Source of the DNA: Thermoplasmatales archaeon UBA509
Lineage (GTDB): Archaea; Thermoplasmatota; Thermoplasmata; Thermoplasmatales; Thermoplasmataceae
DNA length: 32,213 nt
Reading direction: 5' to 3'
NCBI GenBank assembly: GCA_002498845.1
Contig: DAJC01000016.1
Span: forward strand, 35,315-67,527
Shown here: positions 7,704 to 15,054 of the stretch, piece after piece
Layout of the letters: each line of letters begins with the position of its first letter
Position numbering within the stretch: position 1 is the first letter of the stretch
Notes under the pieces: generated by a model
What the model saw: the letters and a program-made list of their open reading frames with translations, nothing else
Told to the model about the DNA's origin: nothing
Databases searched by the model: none
Made by a program: the position numbers and the translations under genes

Positions 7704-9592
7704 TACTGGTCACCCTTCTCATCATCTGCGGAATCTATGATGCTGATGCTTTCCATTCCATAATCTGCAGGCAGCGGATCGGCGCCCTGTACATGCACAG
7801 GATCAATGCCGGTGAAGTAAAATGCGGTTCCGGGATACTCCTGCGGAACGTTTGACAGAGGAATGCTGAATTCTACCTCCAGGGATGGCTGGAGGTCCGA
7901 AATGTCCCACACCATATCATCGCCATCATAATAGGCCACAGGTGGGTCTGCGTAAAGCTTCATGTTTACGGGATGACGTGTGTAATTGATAACCTTCACC
8001 TTTGACAGTGTCCTGTCGCCATCATGGATGATGTCCTCAGTGACAAAGACAACGTTGGCGATCTTGGAAATCACGCTGTCCAGTGGAGGAAGATCCTTTC
8101 CAAGTATGACGGATGATTTCCTGCCGATCTCGGGGATGAGCAGGCTCACAAGCCTGAATTTCTCATAAACCTTCTTCCTGCGGTCCTTCTTTCCAAGGAA
8201 TGACTTCACGCTCCTTCCCAGCGACTTCAGCGCCATTGTGACCTCTGCTGTTATCTCATCAACTGAGGCTATGGCTTCCTTGGATTCCGAAGTGAACGGG
8301 ATTCTTATGCCGTACACATGGACGAAGATCACAGCAGGCCCGAAGGGTATTCCCTGGCCGCTTTTCTGATCGAGGCCATATGGCCTCCAGTCCATTTCCT
8401 GCACGGCCCTGGTGATGGCACACGCTCCTGCCTGGTACAGCAGTGGCACCTTGTTCGCAAACCTGACTACCCTCACGGGTTCATCGGACCTGAGATCGCC
8501 TCCGTAGACTAGGCCTGCTTCAACCGCAAATGGGTTGCCGTTGTGTATTGATATGGGCCTGACAACAGGCTTCGAGTAATGTGATGGCCTGCTCTCGCCA
8601 TAAACGTTCTTCAGCCCCTTGATGATAAATTCATGGCCAAGGGGTGACAGGCAATCAGTTGGAGGCGGCATGAGCTTGACCTGGCTAAAGGCGTCCCTGA
8701 GCTTCCTCACCTGTTCAAGCGTGATCTCTGATGGTTTCTCTTCTGGCCTGATGCCGGATTTCTGCAGGATCTCCTGGGCTATCCTGTCGCTCACCCTGTT
8801 GAAATCACCCTTGAGGAATTCCATCATTGTCTCTGCATGTGTGGACCTGCTCATGGAATTTATTTCCCCGATCTCCAGCCCCAAAGGATGCGGTTTGATG
8901 GCTGTTCCGGGTTTTGAAGGCGTTTCAATAACGCGCCTTATTTCCAGCGTCCTTCCGTCTGGATCGGTGAAGGAGAAGTTTGCGTTTGGGTTGGCCACTG
9001 CCGTTTCCCTGATATACTCCCATACGGACTGCCTCCCTGTCTGGTACTTCGCCCTTGCTGGTATTGCCACAACAGTCCCGCTGGTCACATCCCATATGAC
9101 CGGCCTTTCATAATTGATCTGTGCCCTGTTCTCCTTCACATTTATGCCAAGTTCAAACTCGTATGCAACATCATCCTGGGCTCTCTTTGTTTTGATGTAC
9201 GCAGGCCTGGCCGTGGTGATCTGCCCATAGAGGATGGCTGCAGTGATGCCTATGCCCTGCTGGCCCCTGGACTGCTTGAAGGAATGGAACCTTGATCCGT
9301 ACAGAAGCTTCCCGAACACGTCAGGAACCTGTTTTCTTTCGATGCCTGGGCCGTTGTCCTCCACAGTGATCAGGTACTCATCATCGTTCTGCTTTGCAAT
9401 TGTCACCTTTATGTCCGGCAGAATCTGGTATTCCTCGCAGGCATCCAGAGAGTTGTCCAGTGCCTCCTTTACAATCATGAATAACGATTTCTGCGGGGAA
9501 TCAAAACCGAGTATATGCCTGTTCTTTTCAAAAAATTCAGAAATGGAAGCTTCCCTGAAGTCGGATATGGTAGATTTCCTTGAAGCCATCAT
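7703..9592 (-). CDS. top6B: DNA topoisomerase VI subunit B
   Basis: 629 residues. The N-terminal GHKL ATPase shows the N box 'VKEALDN' (Glu43, Asn47), 'EDNGPGI' (78-84) and the glycine lid '[12 protein letters not shown]' (108-119). H2TH and transducer domains follow, the latter around '[10 protein letters not shown]'. The last 110 or so residues look like the immunoglobulin-like C-terminal domain known in the Methanosarcina mazei enzyme. ATP binding dimerises this subunit and gates strand passage by Top6A. It is the first gene of a minus-strand operon; a TATA box lies about 24 nt upstream of the ATG. A second in-frame ATG is at 9589. Confidence 0.96.
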   Translation of the reverse strand: MMASRKSTISDFREASISEFFEKNRHILGFDSPQKSLFMIVKEALDNSLDACEEYQILPDIKVTIAKQNDDEYLITVEDNGPGIERKQVPDVFGKLLYGSRFHSFKQSRGQQGIGITAAILYGQITTARPAYIKTKRAQDDVAYEFELGINVKENRAQINYERPVIWDVTSGTVVAIPARAKYQTGRQSVWEYIRETAVANPNANFSFTDPDGRTLEIRRVIETPSKPGTAIKPHPLGLEIGEINSMSRSTHAETMMEFLKGDFNRVSDRIAQEILQKSGIRPEEKPSEITLEQVRKLRDAFSQVKLMPPPTDCLSPLGHEFIIKGLKNVYGESRPSHYSKPVVRPISIHNGNPFAVEAGLVYGGDLRSDEPVRVVRFANKVPLLYQAGACAITRAVQEMDWRPYGLDQKSGQGIPFGPAVIFVHVYGIRIPFTSESKEAIASVDEITAEVTMALKSLGRSVKSFLGKKDRRKKVYEKFRLVSLLIPEIGRKSSVILGKDLPPLDSVISKIANVVFVTEDIIHDGDRTLSKVKVINYTRHPVNMKLYADPPVAYYDGDDMVWDISDLQPSLEVEFSIPLSNVPQEYPGTAFYFTGIDPVHVQGADPLPADYGMESISIIDSADDEKGDQ

Positions 9593-9612
9593 CTGAAAAT
9601 GTTCACTTGCCT

Positions 9613-9619
9613 TAAATTA
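9613..9619 (-). promoter_or_regulatory. TATA-like element of the top6B operon
   Basis: TAATTTA on the minus strand is centred about 24 nt before the top6B start at 9592, fitting a leaderless transcript for top6B-top6A-nitrilase. The rest of 9593-9764 shows no convincing gene. Confidence 0.45.
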
Positions 9620-9764
9620 CTTTGCCGGGGAAACTATCTGTATTCCCGTAGGCATTGACTCACCTGAGGTGCACGGAAATGCTTTTCTGCCTTACAATCT
9701 TTTGAGCAATGAGGTTCCCATCTTCAGAGAGGAGAGGATGTCGGTTCCGTACTGGAATGCGGGA

Positions 9765-10523
9765 TTATCCAAAGTAGCCCAGATCGTCTTTCTGGGTCAC
9801 CTTGCCCTGCACATCCTCCTGCATCTTCTCCGTGATCTGCTCAATCTGTTTGCTTCTTTCCTCAAGGTCTGAAAGGTCGACTTCAAGGCTGAGAAGATTC
9901 ACCAGGATCTTAACAACTTCCTTGGCTCCCTTTGGATCTGCAAAATACCCGGAAGTTTCTCCCATTAAACATGCTCCCTGCATGCTGAACAGCTCCTTTC
10001 CGAGACCAAGCATTACGCCCGCTGATCCCACGATGCCTCCGCCGGGCTCCCCCTTTGGAAACACAACGCCGCTGTCCGTAAGTGTCTTCACCAGGGATTC
10101 GTCAGTTACAGCGCCAAGGACACGTGGAATTTCAACAATCTTGCCTGTGCTGTATCCTCCAAGTGTATAGACCATGGAAACCTCCAGTTTTCTGGCCAGT
10201 TCAAGTATCTGATATGACATTTCATACTGTCCTTCCTGTGTGGTTCCCTGGAAATCCCCCACAAGTATGAGCAGGTCGCTCCTTCCCTTGAGCTTCTTGT
10301 AATAGAGAGTGTTCCTGACCAGCTTGACCACTCCGGTATCATCGATGAAAACCTGGGGTGGAAGGTACTGTGAATAGATATCCGCAAACTTCTCCATTTT
10401 CAGCTTTTCCACAAGATATTCTGCAGCTATCTTCCCCACGTTGCCTATTCCGGGAAGCCCCCCTATGAGGATCGGGCTTGCCAGCCTCGGCCTCTTATAC
10501 TGATTGATTACTATTTTCTCCAT
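9765..10523 (-). CDS. PAC2-family protein (proteasome assembly chaperone-like)
   Basis: 252 residues. The glycine-rich start 'GGLPGIGNVGKIAAEYLVEKL' pattern (about 22-42), the central 'DFQGTTQEGQY' and 'TLGGYSTGKI' blocks and the 'GETSGYFADPKGA' segment are typical of archaeal PAC2 proteins, relatives of the eukaryotic proteasome assembly chaperone Pbac/PAC2. The C-terminal 40 residues are charged and probably helical. Function in archaea is not settled; an assembly role is inference. It is the last gene of the eL42-eS27-aIF2alpha-Nop10 operon and overlaps nop10 by 29 nt, a strong sign of coupled translation. Confidence 0.88.
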   Translation of the reverse strand: MEKIVINQYKRPRLASPILIGGLPGIGNVGKIAAEYLVEKLKMEKFADIYSQYLPPQVFIDDTGVVKLVRNTLYYKKLKGRSDLLILVGDFQGTTQEGQYEMSYQILELARKLEVSMVYTLGGYSTGKIVEIPRVLGAVTDESLVKTLTDSGVVFPKGEPGGGIVGSAGVMLGLGKELFSMQGACLMGETSGYFADPKGAKEVVKILVNLLSLEVDLSDLEERSKQIEQITEKMQEDVQGKVTQKDDLGYFG

Positions 10524-10683
10524 GTTTATGTTCCTCCCCTGAATTTATCCTGAACCTCTGGAACCGGTCCACCGGTGAATACTTAGGCGGAAGAGCTACA
10601 TCCGTCCTTTGCCCGCATACAGGGCATACTTCCTTCATGGTATAAGCGTTGCAGATGCGGCACTTTCTGATCAATGAATGCAT
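10495..10683 (-). CDS. nop10: H/ACA ribonucleoprotein protein Nop10
   Basis: 62 residues with an N-terminal zinc ribbon (Cys8, Cys11, Cys20, Cys23) and the linker 'PPKYSPVDRFQRFR' that binds the pseudouridine synthase. Nop10 acts with Cbf5, L7Ae and Gar1 in guide-directed pseudouridylation of rRNA. The Cbf5 gene is also in this window, about 5 kb away in the other minus-strand cluster. The gene sits 9 nt after aIF2alpha and overlaps PAC2. Confidence 0.94.
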   Translation of the reverse strand: MHSLIRKCRICNAYTMKEVCPVCGQRTDVALPPKYSPVDRFQRFRINSGEEHKHGENSNQSV

Positions 10684-10692
10684 ACCGCTTTA

Positions 10693-11448
10693 TCATTTCC
10701 TGACAAATTCGGCCACAACGCCGTTCTTCTTGGCATTGTCCATTATCCTCTGCACCACTCTTTTAAGAGTATCTTCGGCAGTCTTATAATCCTTGTCAGT
10801 TACAGTCACGATATATCGTGGAGCCCCGGCATACTGGATGCCAACGGTGGGCTCATCACCCGGATCTATTGTGGACTTGATCATCTGAATCCCGTTGGGC
10901 GCAAGAGAATATGCTTCTATGGTACCGCCAATTTTAACATAGGGAAGCACAACGTTTTCCCGGGCGATTTTCACAAAGACCGTTTTCCATTTCTCATTGA
11001 TTTCCGGGAACCAGTTTTCGCTTGCTGATGCATCCTCGAACGCAGCATACAGATTGCCATACCTCTGCCTCAGTTCATCCGCAAATTCAGCTTCACATTC
11101 CTGTACGGATTTCTTCAGCTGCTTGGCAACTATCTCAAGAAGCTTGGAAGCTTTCTGCTCATTCTTCCATTCAGATATCTTCTCTCTCTTCTGGTGGTCA
11201 TTGACCCTTTTCAGGGAAAGTTCAACGTTGCCCCTGTTTGTATCAATGCTCAGTACCTTGCACACCGTTTTCTGGCCTTCTCTCAGGTAATCCCTTATGT
11301 GTTTTACCCAGCCGGTGGCAACTTCAGCTATGTGGATAAAACCCTCATGCCCCGGATATTCTTCCAGCTTGGCCGTTGCTCCAAAATTCTTTACTTCCTT
11401 TATGGTTACGACCACAAGCTCTCCCGGTTCAGGAAGGTCTTTGCTCAT
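10693..11448 (-). CDS. Translation initiation factor aIF2, alpha subunit
   Basis: 251 residues from ATG 11448, whose ATGA overlaps the eS27 stop; a longer frame to 11529 reads back into eS27 and is not used. Domain 1 is an S1 OB-fold (about residues 8-85, with 'HEGFIHIAEV'), followed by the helical domain 2 and the C-terminal alpha/beta domain that contacts the gamma subunit. It helps aIF2 deliver initiator tRNA to the small subunit. Gene order eL42-eS27-aIF2alpha-Nop10-PAC2 is common in archaea. Confidence 0.96.
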   Translation of the reverse strand: MSKDLPEPGELVVVTIKEVKNFGATAKLEEYPGHEGFIHIAEVATGWVKHIRDYLREGQKTVCKVLSIDTNRGNVELSLKRVNDHQKREKISEWKNEQKASKLLEIVAKQLKKSVQECEAEFADELRQRYGNLYAAFEDASASENWFPEINEKWKTVFVKIARENVVLPYVKIGGTIEAYSLAPNGIQMIKSTIDPGDEPTVGIQYAGAPRYIVTVTDKDYKTAEDTLKRVVQRIMDNAKKNGVVAEFVRK

Positions 11449-11645
11449 TGCTGATCTCCGACAATATCCGCGGCCAGATCCAGCGTTCCGCCGGTTGGCC
11501 TTGCAAGGGTGGCGTTGCAGATGTGGCATACAACAACAGAGGATATCTTGGTGTATGTCACCTGCTCATTGCCGCAGTCCCTGCATTTTATCCTGATGAA
11601 CTTGTTTCCTATGCTCTTGGGCTTTGCAAATCTGCTGTCCGCCAT
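11445..11645 (-). CDS. rps27e: Ribosomal protein eS27
   Basis: 66 residues with a four-cysteine zinc ribbon (Cys21, Cys24, Cys40, Cys43) and the conserved 'LARPTGG' ending block. It is a small-subunit protein shared by archaea and eukaryotes. The start lies one base after the eL42 stop, and the stop overlaps the aIF2alpha ATG by 4 nt. Confidence 0.96.
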   Translation of the reverse strand: MADSRFAKPKSIGNKFIRIKCRDCGNEQVTYTKISSVVVCHICNATLARPTGGTLDLAADIVGDQQ

Positions 11646-11646
11646 A

Positions 11647-11925
11647 TCACTGAACCTCCACTATTTCCAGTTTCTTGGCCCTGAAGCTTGGAGGCGTAAT
11701 TGCCTTTTTGCATGTCTGGCACCTGAATCTCAGAGCAAGTCTCTTGGTTGGCTTTTCCCGGCCCTCATACTTTGGCCTTGGAAAACCTCCGTATCCTGAT
11801 GTGGCTCTGCGGAATCTCCTCTGTCCTGCCCTGAACTCACTGGCTTTCTTTTTCCTGACTCTTTCCACATCGTGAGGCGTATGCTTCTTGCAGGAAGGGC
11901 AGTACATCTTGATTACTTTAGGCAT
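11647..11925 (-). CDS. rpl44e: Ribosomal protein eL42 (L44e)
   Basis: 92 residues from ATG 11925, with two zinc-binding CxxC pairs (Cys9/Cys12 and Cys69/Cys72) around a basic middle. It sits near the E site of the large subunit. A GTG at 11940 would add five residues, but the family normally starts close to the 'PKxxxxYC' motif, and GGTGA lies about 10 nt before the ATG. It is the first gene of its operon and is preceded by a structured leader. Confidence 0.95.
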   Translation of the reverse strand: MPKVIKMYCPSCKKHTPHDVERVRKKKASEFRAGQRRFRRATSGYGGFPRPKYEGREKPTKRLALRFRCQTCKKAITPPSFRAKKLEIVEVQ

Positions 11926-11951
11926 TTTCAATACTTTCACCTGTTGATTGG

Positions 11952-11994
11952 CAAGATCCTGAAACCCTGATGATTCATCATCTCCGGGATCTTG
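11952..11994 (-). promoter_or_regulatory. Nested hairpin in the eL42 operon leader
   Basis: On the minus strand CAAGATCC and GGATCTTG (11987-11994 and 11952-11959) form a perfect 8-bp outer stem. Inside it GATGAT and ATCATC (11977-11982 and 11969-11974) form a second 6-bp stem with a 2-nt gap, separated by an uneven internal loop. The structure ends about 26 nt before the eL42 start. It may be a leader control element or part of a 3' end for the upstream cupin gene. Confidence 0.45.
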
Positions 11995-12021
11995 ATATGC
12001 TCTCGCTGAATTAGAATGAGG

Positions 12022-12029
12022 AATATAAG
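12022..12029 (-). promoter_or_regulatory. TATA-like element of the eL42 operon
   Basis: CTTATATT on the minus strand would place a transcript start near 12000, giving an untranslated leader of about 75 nt that contains the hairpin at 11952-11994. Confidence 0.35.
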
Positions 12030-12115
12030 TTTTCTTAAGCGAATAGAATTATGGTTACTGTTTCCCCATGCTATGCCGAAATGATCATTGGTGAATGTGA
12101 AGTTGAAATTTTTCC

Positions 12116-13045
12116 TTACTGAATTCCCGCCTCTTCCCTTGCCTTTGTGCCCGGGATAACTGCTAGAGACCATGTCCCATCGGCTTTCCTCACGTATCCG
12201 GTTTCATAATGCTGCATGGTGTCTCCGGCGTCCATCAATGAATCCAGTGGCAGCGTATTGTGCCATCCCCCGCCGAAAAGGCAGATTTCCCTGTGATCCG
12301 GGTAAACGACTACATCCTTGTCGTTTCTGGATGGATCTGACCAGATCTCAATGTCCAGAATCCTTACGGGGGAATCATGTGCGGCAAGGATCTGTGTAGA
12401 AAGATCCGGCCCGGTTGGCTTGGAAATGATGTCCCCTGGATTTATGGGGATTTCCCGGTCAGCGATCCGCGCCCTGCCGCTTCCAGATATCACAATGTAA
12501 TGCTCTTCCCGTGCAGTGTGGCTGTGATGACGTGAATAGGTGTGCCCAGGTTCGATGTCATAAACTCTCATGAATGCATGGGAGAAACCGGTGAGTGGAG
12601 AGAGGTAGCTGCATCTGCTTCCACTGTCAGTTTCATAGAGGGCCAGCTGCGAGGCATCAAGCTTCCCGCCCGCCATTATGTTCTGGACCGGCGGAATCCA
12701 CATCCTCTCTCCAGGATTTTCAGTTTCCCTTATGCCGGCAATGCCGCGGTACACCTGTATATCTGTGTCCCAGAATGAGCAGATCCTGACCAGATAGCTC
12801 CTGGCGGATTCTGTCAGTTCAGGGGCAATGATCCAGACGACCTTTCCATGATCCTTCCTCAAATACCCTGATCTGTTTGATAAATCTGCCCAGAGCCACT
12901 GCGTGAATCGGATCATGTTTTTCATGGATTCCATTTTGAAATCACCTATATTATCAGGATCGAAAAGCTTCCACGCAACATCACAACGTATGGCACCTGC
13001 AGGACGCACCTCTTTCGCTGGATTCTCCAGTATCTTTATGGTCAT
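12116..13045 (-). CDS. Cupin-domain protein with an unassigned N-terminal region
   Basis: 309 residues from ATG 13045. The C-terminal half has a cupin barrel: motif 1 in 'RHHSHTAREEHYIVISGSG' (HxH, then Glu, then Gly) and motif 2 'INPGDIISKPTG', which keeps the Pro-Gly turn but lacks the usual His. A metal site is therefore plausible but incomplete. The first 150 residues match nothing I recognise. It may be a sugar-binding or isomerase-like enzyme, but no reaction can be claimed. The TTG at 13054 is a less likely start: a TATA box lies about 24 nt before the ATG. The gene is monocistronic and divergent from SmAP. Confidence 0.8.
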   Translation of the reverse strand: MTIKILENPAKEVRPAGAIRCDVAWKLFDPDNIGDFKMESMKNMIRFTQWLWADLSNRSGYLRKDHGKVVWIIAPELTESARSYLVRICSFWDTDIQVYRGIAGIRETENPGERMWIPPVQNIMAGGKLDASQLALYETDSGSRCSYLSPLTGFSHAFMRVYDIEPGHTYSRHHSHTAREEHYIVISGSGRARIADREIPINPGDIISKPTGPDLSTQILAAHDSPVRILDIEIWSDPSRNDKDVVVYPDHREICLFGGGWHNTLPLDSLMDAGDTMQHYETGYVRKADGTWSLAVIPGTKAREEAGIQ

Positions 13046-13064
13046 TCTTCGCAATTCCGGTTTG

Positions 13065-13073
13065 TATTATAAT
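13065..13073 (-). promoter_or_regulatory. TATA box of the cupin gene
   Basis: ATTATAATA on the minus strand is centred about 24 nt before ATG 13045, the spacing expected for a leaderless archaeal message, and supports that start. Confidence 0.6.
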
Positions 13074-13197
13074 CATTTTCGGTTCAGGGAAATAGCACGT
13101 GTATGTTGATCAGAACTATGAACCGCAGTTCCTTTCCTTATGCCTGGTCCTGCTGCTTTAAAAGAATCAATCCAGCCCCGAAATTGTGAACCTACAA

Positions 13198-13216
13198 ATA
13201 GTTAAATACGAACTAT
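13198..13216 (+). promoter_or_regulatory. Promoter with inverted repeat upstream of SmAP
   Basis: ATAGTT (13198-13203) and AACTAT (13211-13216) form an inverted repeat with a 7-nt spacer. The TATA-like TTAAATA runs through its left arm and spacer, about 32 nt before the SmAP ATG. A protein bound here would compete with TBP. Confidence 0.4.
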
Positions 13217-13236
13217 CAATTCAGCCGGGAATAGAC

Positions 13237-13491
13237 ATGCCTAAGCCACAGCCAAGTGCACTAAAACCAATGGACGTTCTCAGGGGATCCATAGAGAAGA
13301 ACGTAATGGTGGATGTAAAGGGTAACAGGGGTTACTCCGGAATACTTGAAGGTTATGACGTTTACATGAACCTTGTCATAAGGAACGCCGGCGAGACCAT
13401 CAGGGGAGAAACAAAGGGGGTCTTTGAGCGTATCCTTGTTCGCGGCGACAATGTAATATTTGTATCTCCATCAAAAGGTGATAATCAATGA
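13237..13491 (+). CDS. Sm-like archaeal protein (SmAP)
   Basis: 84 residues with the two-part Sm fold: Sm1 in 'PMDVLRGSIEKNVMVDVKG...GYDVYMNLVI' and Sm2 ending in 'ILVRGDNVIFVSP' with the 'RGDN' signature. These form ring-shaped RNA-binding heptamers. I used ATG 13237 rather than an upstream start at 13186 because the family begins just before 'LKPMDVL' and the TATA element would lie inside the longer version. Its stop overlaps the eL37 start (ATGA), a pairing common in archaea. Confidence 0.94.
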   Translation: MPKPQPSALKPMDVLRGSIEKNVMVDVKGNRGYSGILEGYDVYMNLVIRNAGETIRGETKGVFERILVRGDNVIFVSPSKGDNQ

Positions 13492-13652
13492 GCAATGGAA
13501 CAGCAGTAATGGGAAAGATGAACAACAAGAAGGTCCACGTTACATGCCGCAGATGTGGTCATCACACATACCACGTCAGGCAAAAGAGGTGCTCTCACTG
13601 TGGATTCCCAGCAGCAAGAATCAGATCCTATAGATGGGCTAAAGCCAAATGA
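13488..13652 (+). CDS. rpl37e: Ribosomal protein eL37
   Basis: 54 residues, short enough to be missed by length filters. It has a zinc ribbon with Cys20, Cys23, Cys35 and Cys38 ('CRRCGHHTYH' and 'CSHCGFP') and a basic end 'IRSYRWAKAK'. The ATG overlaps the SmAP stop by 4 nt. The last third of the gene overlaps the predicted start of purF in another frame. Confidence 0.95.
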   Translation: MSNGTAVMGKMNNKKVHVTCRRCGHHTYHVRQKRCSHCGFPAARIRSYRWAKAK

Positions 13653-15054
13653 TCACTGCGCGGTAGTTGGTTACCGCGGTGATGATCAGGCATACCCGGT
13701 TCTTCTTGTATCTCTCAAGACCCTGCAACACCGGGGGCAGGAAAGTGCAGGCATTGCGACTTTTGTTAATTCCACCATAAATGTCCGCAAGGGCATGGGT
13801 CTTGTGTCAGAGGTCTTCAACGACAAATTGTCTGATTCGGATTCCTACCTTTCTGGAAATGTTGGAATAGGACACACCAGATATTCCACTGCTGGCACAA
13901 AGACCATGGAGAATGCCGGCCCATTTCTTGTGTCAAATTCCCTGGGCCACATAGCTCTGTCACATAACGGTGAGATCACAAATGCGGATGCCCTGAGGGA
14001 GGAGATGATGCGAATGGGACTCACCTTCCTGACATCATCGGACACAGAAGTGCTTCTAATGGAGCTGGCCAGGGACATTACTGCCTACGGAATACAGAAC
14101 GGCATAAAGATCGCCATGGACAGGCTCAAGGGTGCTTATGCCGTTACAATGATGATAAATGACCGGCTCTTCGCCATAAGGGATCCGCTGGGCATCAGGC
14201 CGCTAGTTATGGGACGCTTTGGAGGCAACTTCATAGTTGCATCTGAAACCTGCGCACTTGACATACTTGGGGCAGCCAAGATCCGCGACGTGAAACCGGG
14301 AGAGGCCGTTGAGATCACCGAAAGGGGACCCGAGACAATTTTTGTCCGGCCAGCCCCACGGACAGCCCACTGCATGTTCGAATACGTATACTTTGCAAGG
14401 CCAGACAGCGTCATAGACAACGTTGAAGTTTTTGGATCAAGGATACGCCTTGGACGTGAGCTTGCCAGGGAACACCCTGTGGAGGCGGATGTGGTCATTC
14501 CCGTTCCTGATTCGGGAAGGGCACAGGCACTTGGATACTCCATGGAATCACATATACCCTACAGTGAGGGGCTCATAAAGAACAGGTTTTCTGACAGGAC
14601 ATTCATTATGCCTACCCAGGAAGCCAGAAAGAAGGCCATTGTGCTGAAACTCAACACCATTAAGTCCGAACTTCAGGGTAAGCGAGTTATTCTTGTGGAT
14701 GACAGCATCGTGAGGGGAAACACCATGAAACACATTGTGGCACTCCTCAGGAATGCCGGCGCAGTTGAGGTCCATGTAAGGATTGGATCGCCCCCCATAG
14801 TTGCCCCATGCTACTTCGGGGTGGATATGAAAACAAGAGACCAGTTCCTGGCATCTGGAAAGGACATGGAAGAGATAAGAAAGGAGATAGGATCGGATTC
14901 ACTTGGTTATGTGTCCATACAGGGCCTGGTGAGAAGCATAGGGAAGAACGAGAATTCACTGTGCCTTGGATGCCTCACGGGAGATTATCCGGCACCAACC
15001 CCGGAGAGGGCAAAAACATTAAGGCAGAAGGAACTGGAGAGCTTTTCCTCCTGA
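13600..15054 (+). CDS. purF: Amidophosphoribosyltransferase
   Basis: About 484 residues. It makes phosphoribosylamine from PRPP and glutamine, the first step of purine synthesis. The Ntn-type glutaminase nucleophile is Cys20 in 'HCAVVGYRG' (codon 13657-13659), so a leader of about 19 residues must be cleaved. 'GHTRYSTAG' and the PRPP loop 'VILVDDSIVRGNT' are intact. Four Cys at the positions used by the Bacillus [4Fe-4S] type are present ('AHCMFEYVYFARPDS', 'VAPCYFG', 'LCLGC'). No ATG lies before Cys20. GTG at 13600 or at 13555 are the only usual starts, and both lie inside eL37. The end abuts nop5 with no gap. Confidence 0.93.
   Translation: MDSQQQESDPIDGLKPNDHCAVVGYRGDDQAYPVLLVSLKTLQHRGQESAGIATFVNSTINVRKGMGLVSEVFNDKLSDSDSYLSGNVGIGHTRYSTAGTKTMENAGPFLVSNSLGHIALSHNGEITNADALREEMMRMGLTFLTSSDTEVLLMELARDITAYGIQNGIKIAMDRLKGAYAVTMMINDRLFAIRDPLGIRPLVMGRFGGNFIVASETCALDILGAAKIRDVKPGEAVEITERGPETIFVRPAPRTAHCMFEYVYFARPDSVIDNVEVFGSRIRLGRELAREHPVEADVVIPVPDSGRAQALGYSMESHIPYSEGLIKNRFSDRTFIMPTQEARKKAIVLKLNTIKSELQGKRVILVDDSIVRGNTMKHIVALLRNAGAVEVHVRIGSPPIVAPCYFGVDMKTRDQFLASGKDMEEIRKEIGSDSLGYVSIQGLVRSIGKNENSLCLGCLTGDYPAPTPERAKTLRQKELESFSS

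Noticed and set aside
8619..9113. Plus-strand open frame of 164 codons
   Set aside because: It is antisense to top6B and follows that gene's codon pattern; it is not an independent gene.
9658..9675. Short palindrome CACCTGAGGTG in the gap before top6B
   Set aside because: Only five base pairs around one base, far from the TATA box; it is too short to claim as an operator.
9669..9872. Small plus-strand frame in the gap upstream of top6B
   Set aside because: Most of it is antisense to the PAC2 gene, and the part in the gap has no recognisable protein character.
11449..11529. Upstream extension of aIF2alpha by 27 codons
   Set aside because: It reads back into eS27 in another frame; the ATGA junction at 11445-11448 is the natural start.
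11952..11994. Possible C/D box guide RNA (ATGATGA box inside the hairpin)
   Set aside because: No CTGA D box lies at a suitable distance on the same strand, and the C-like box is buried in the stem.
13166..13233. Imperfect direct repeat of about 19 nt (ATCAATYCAGCC-like) upstream of SmAP
   Set aside because: Only two copies with several mismatches; the inverted repeat at the TATA element is the stronger signal.
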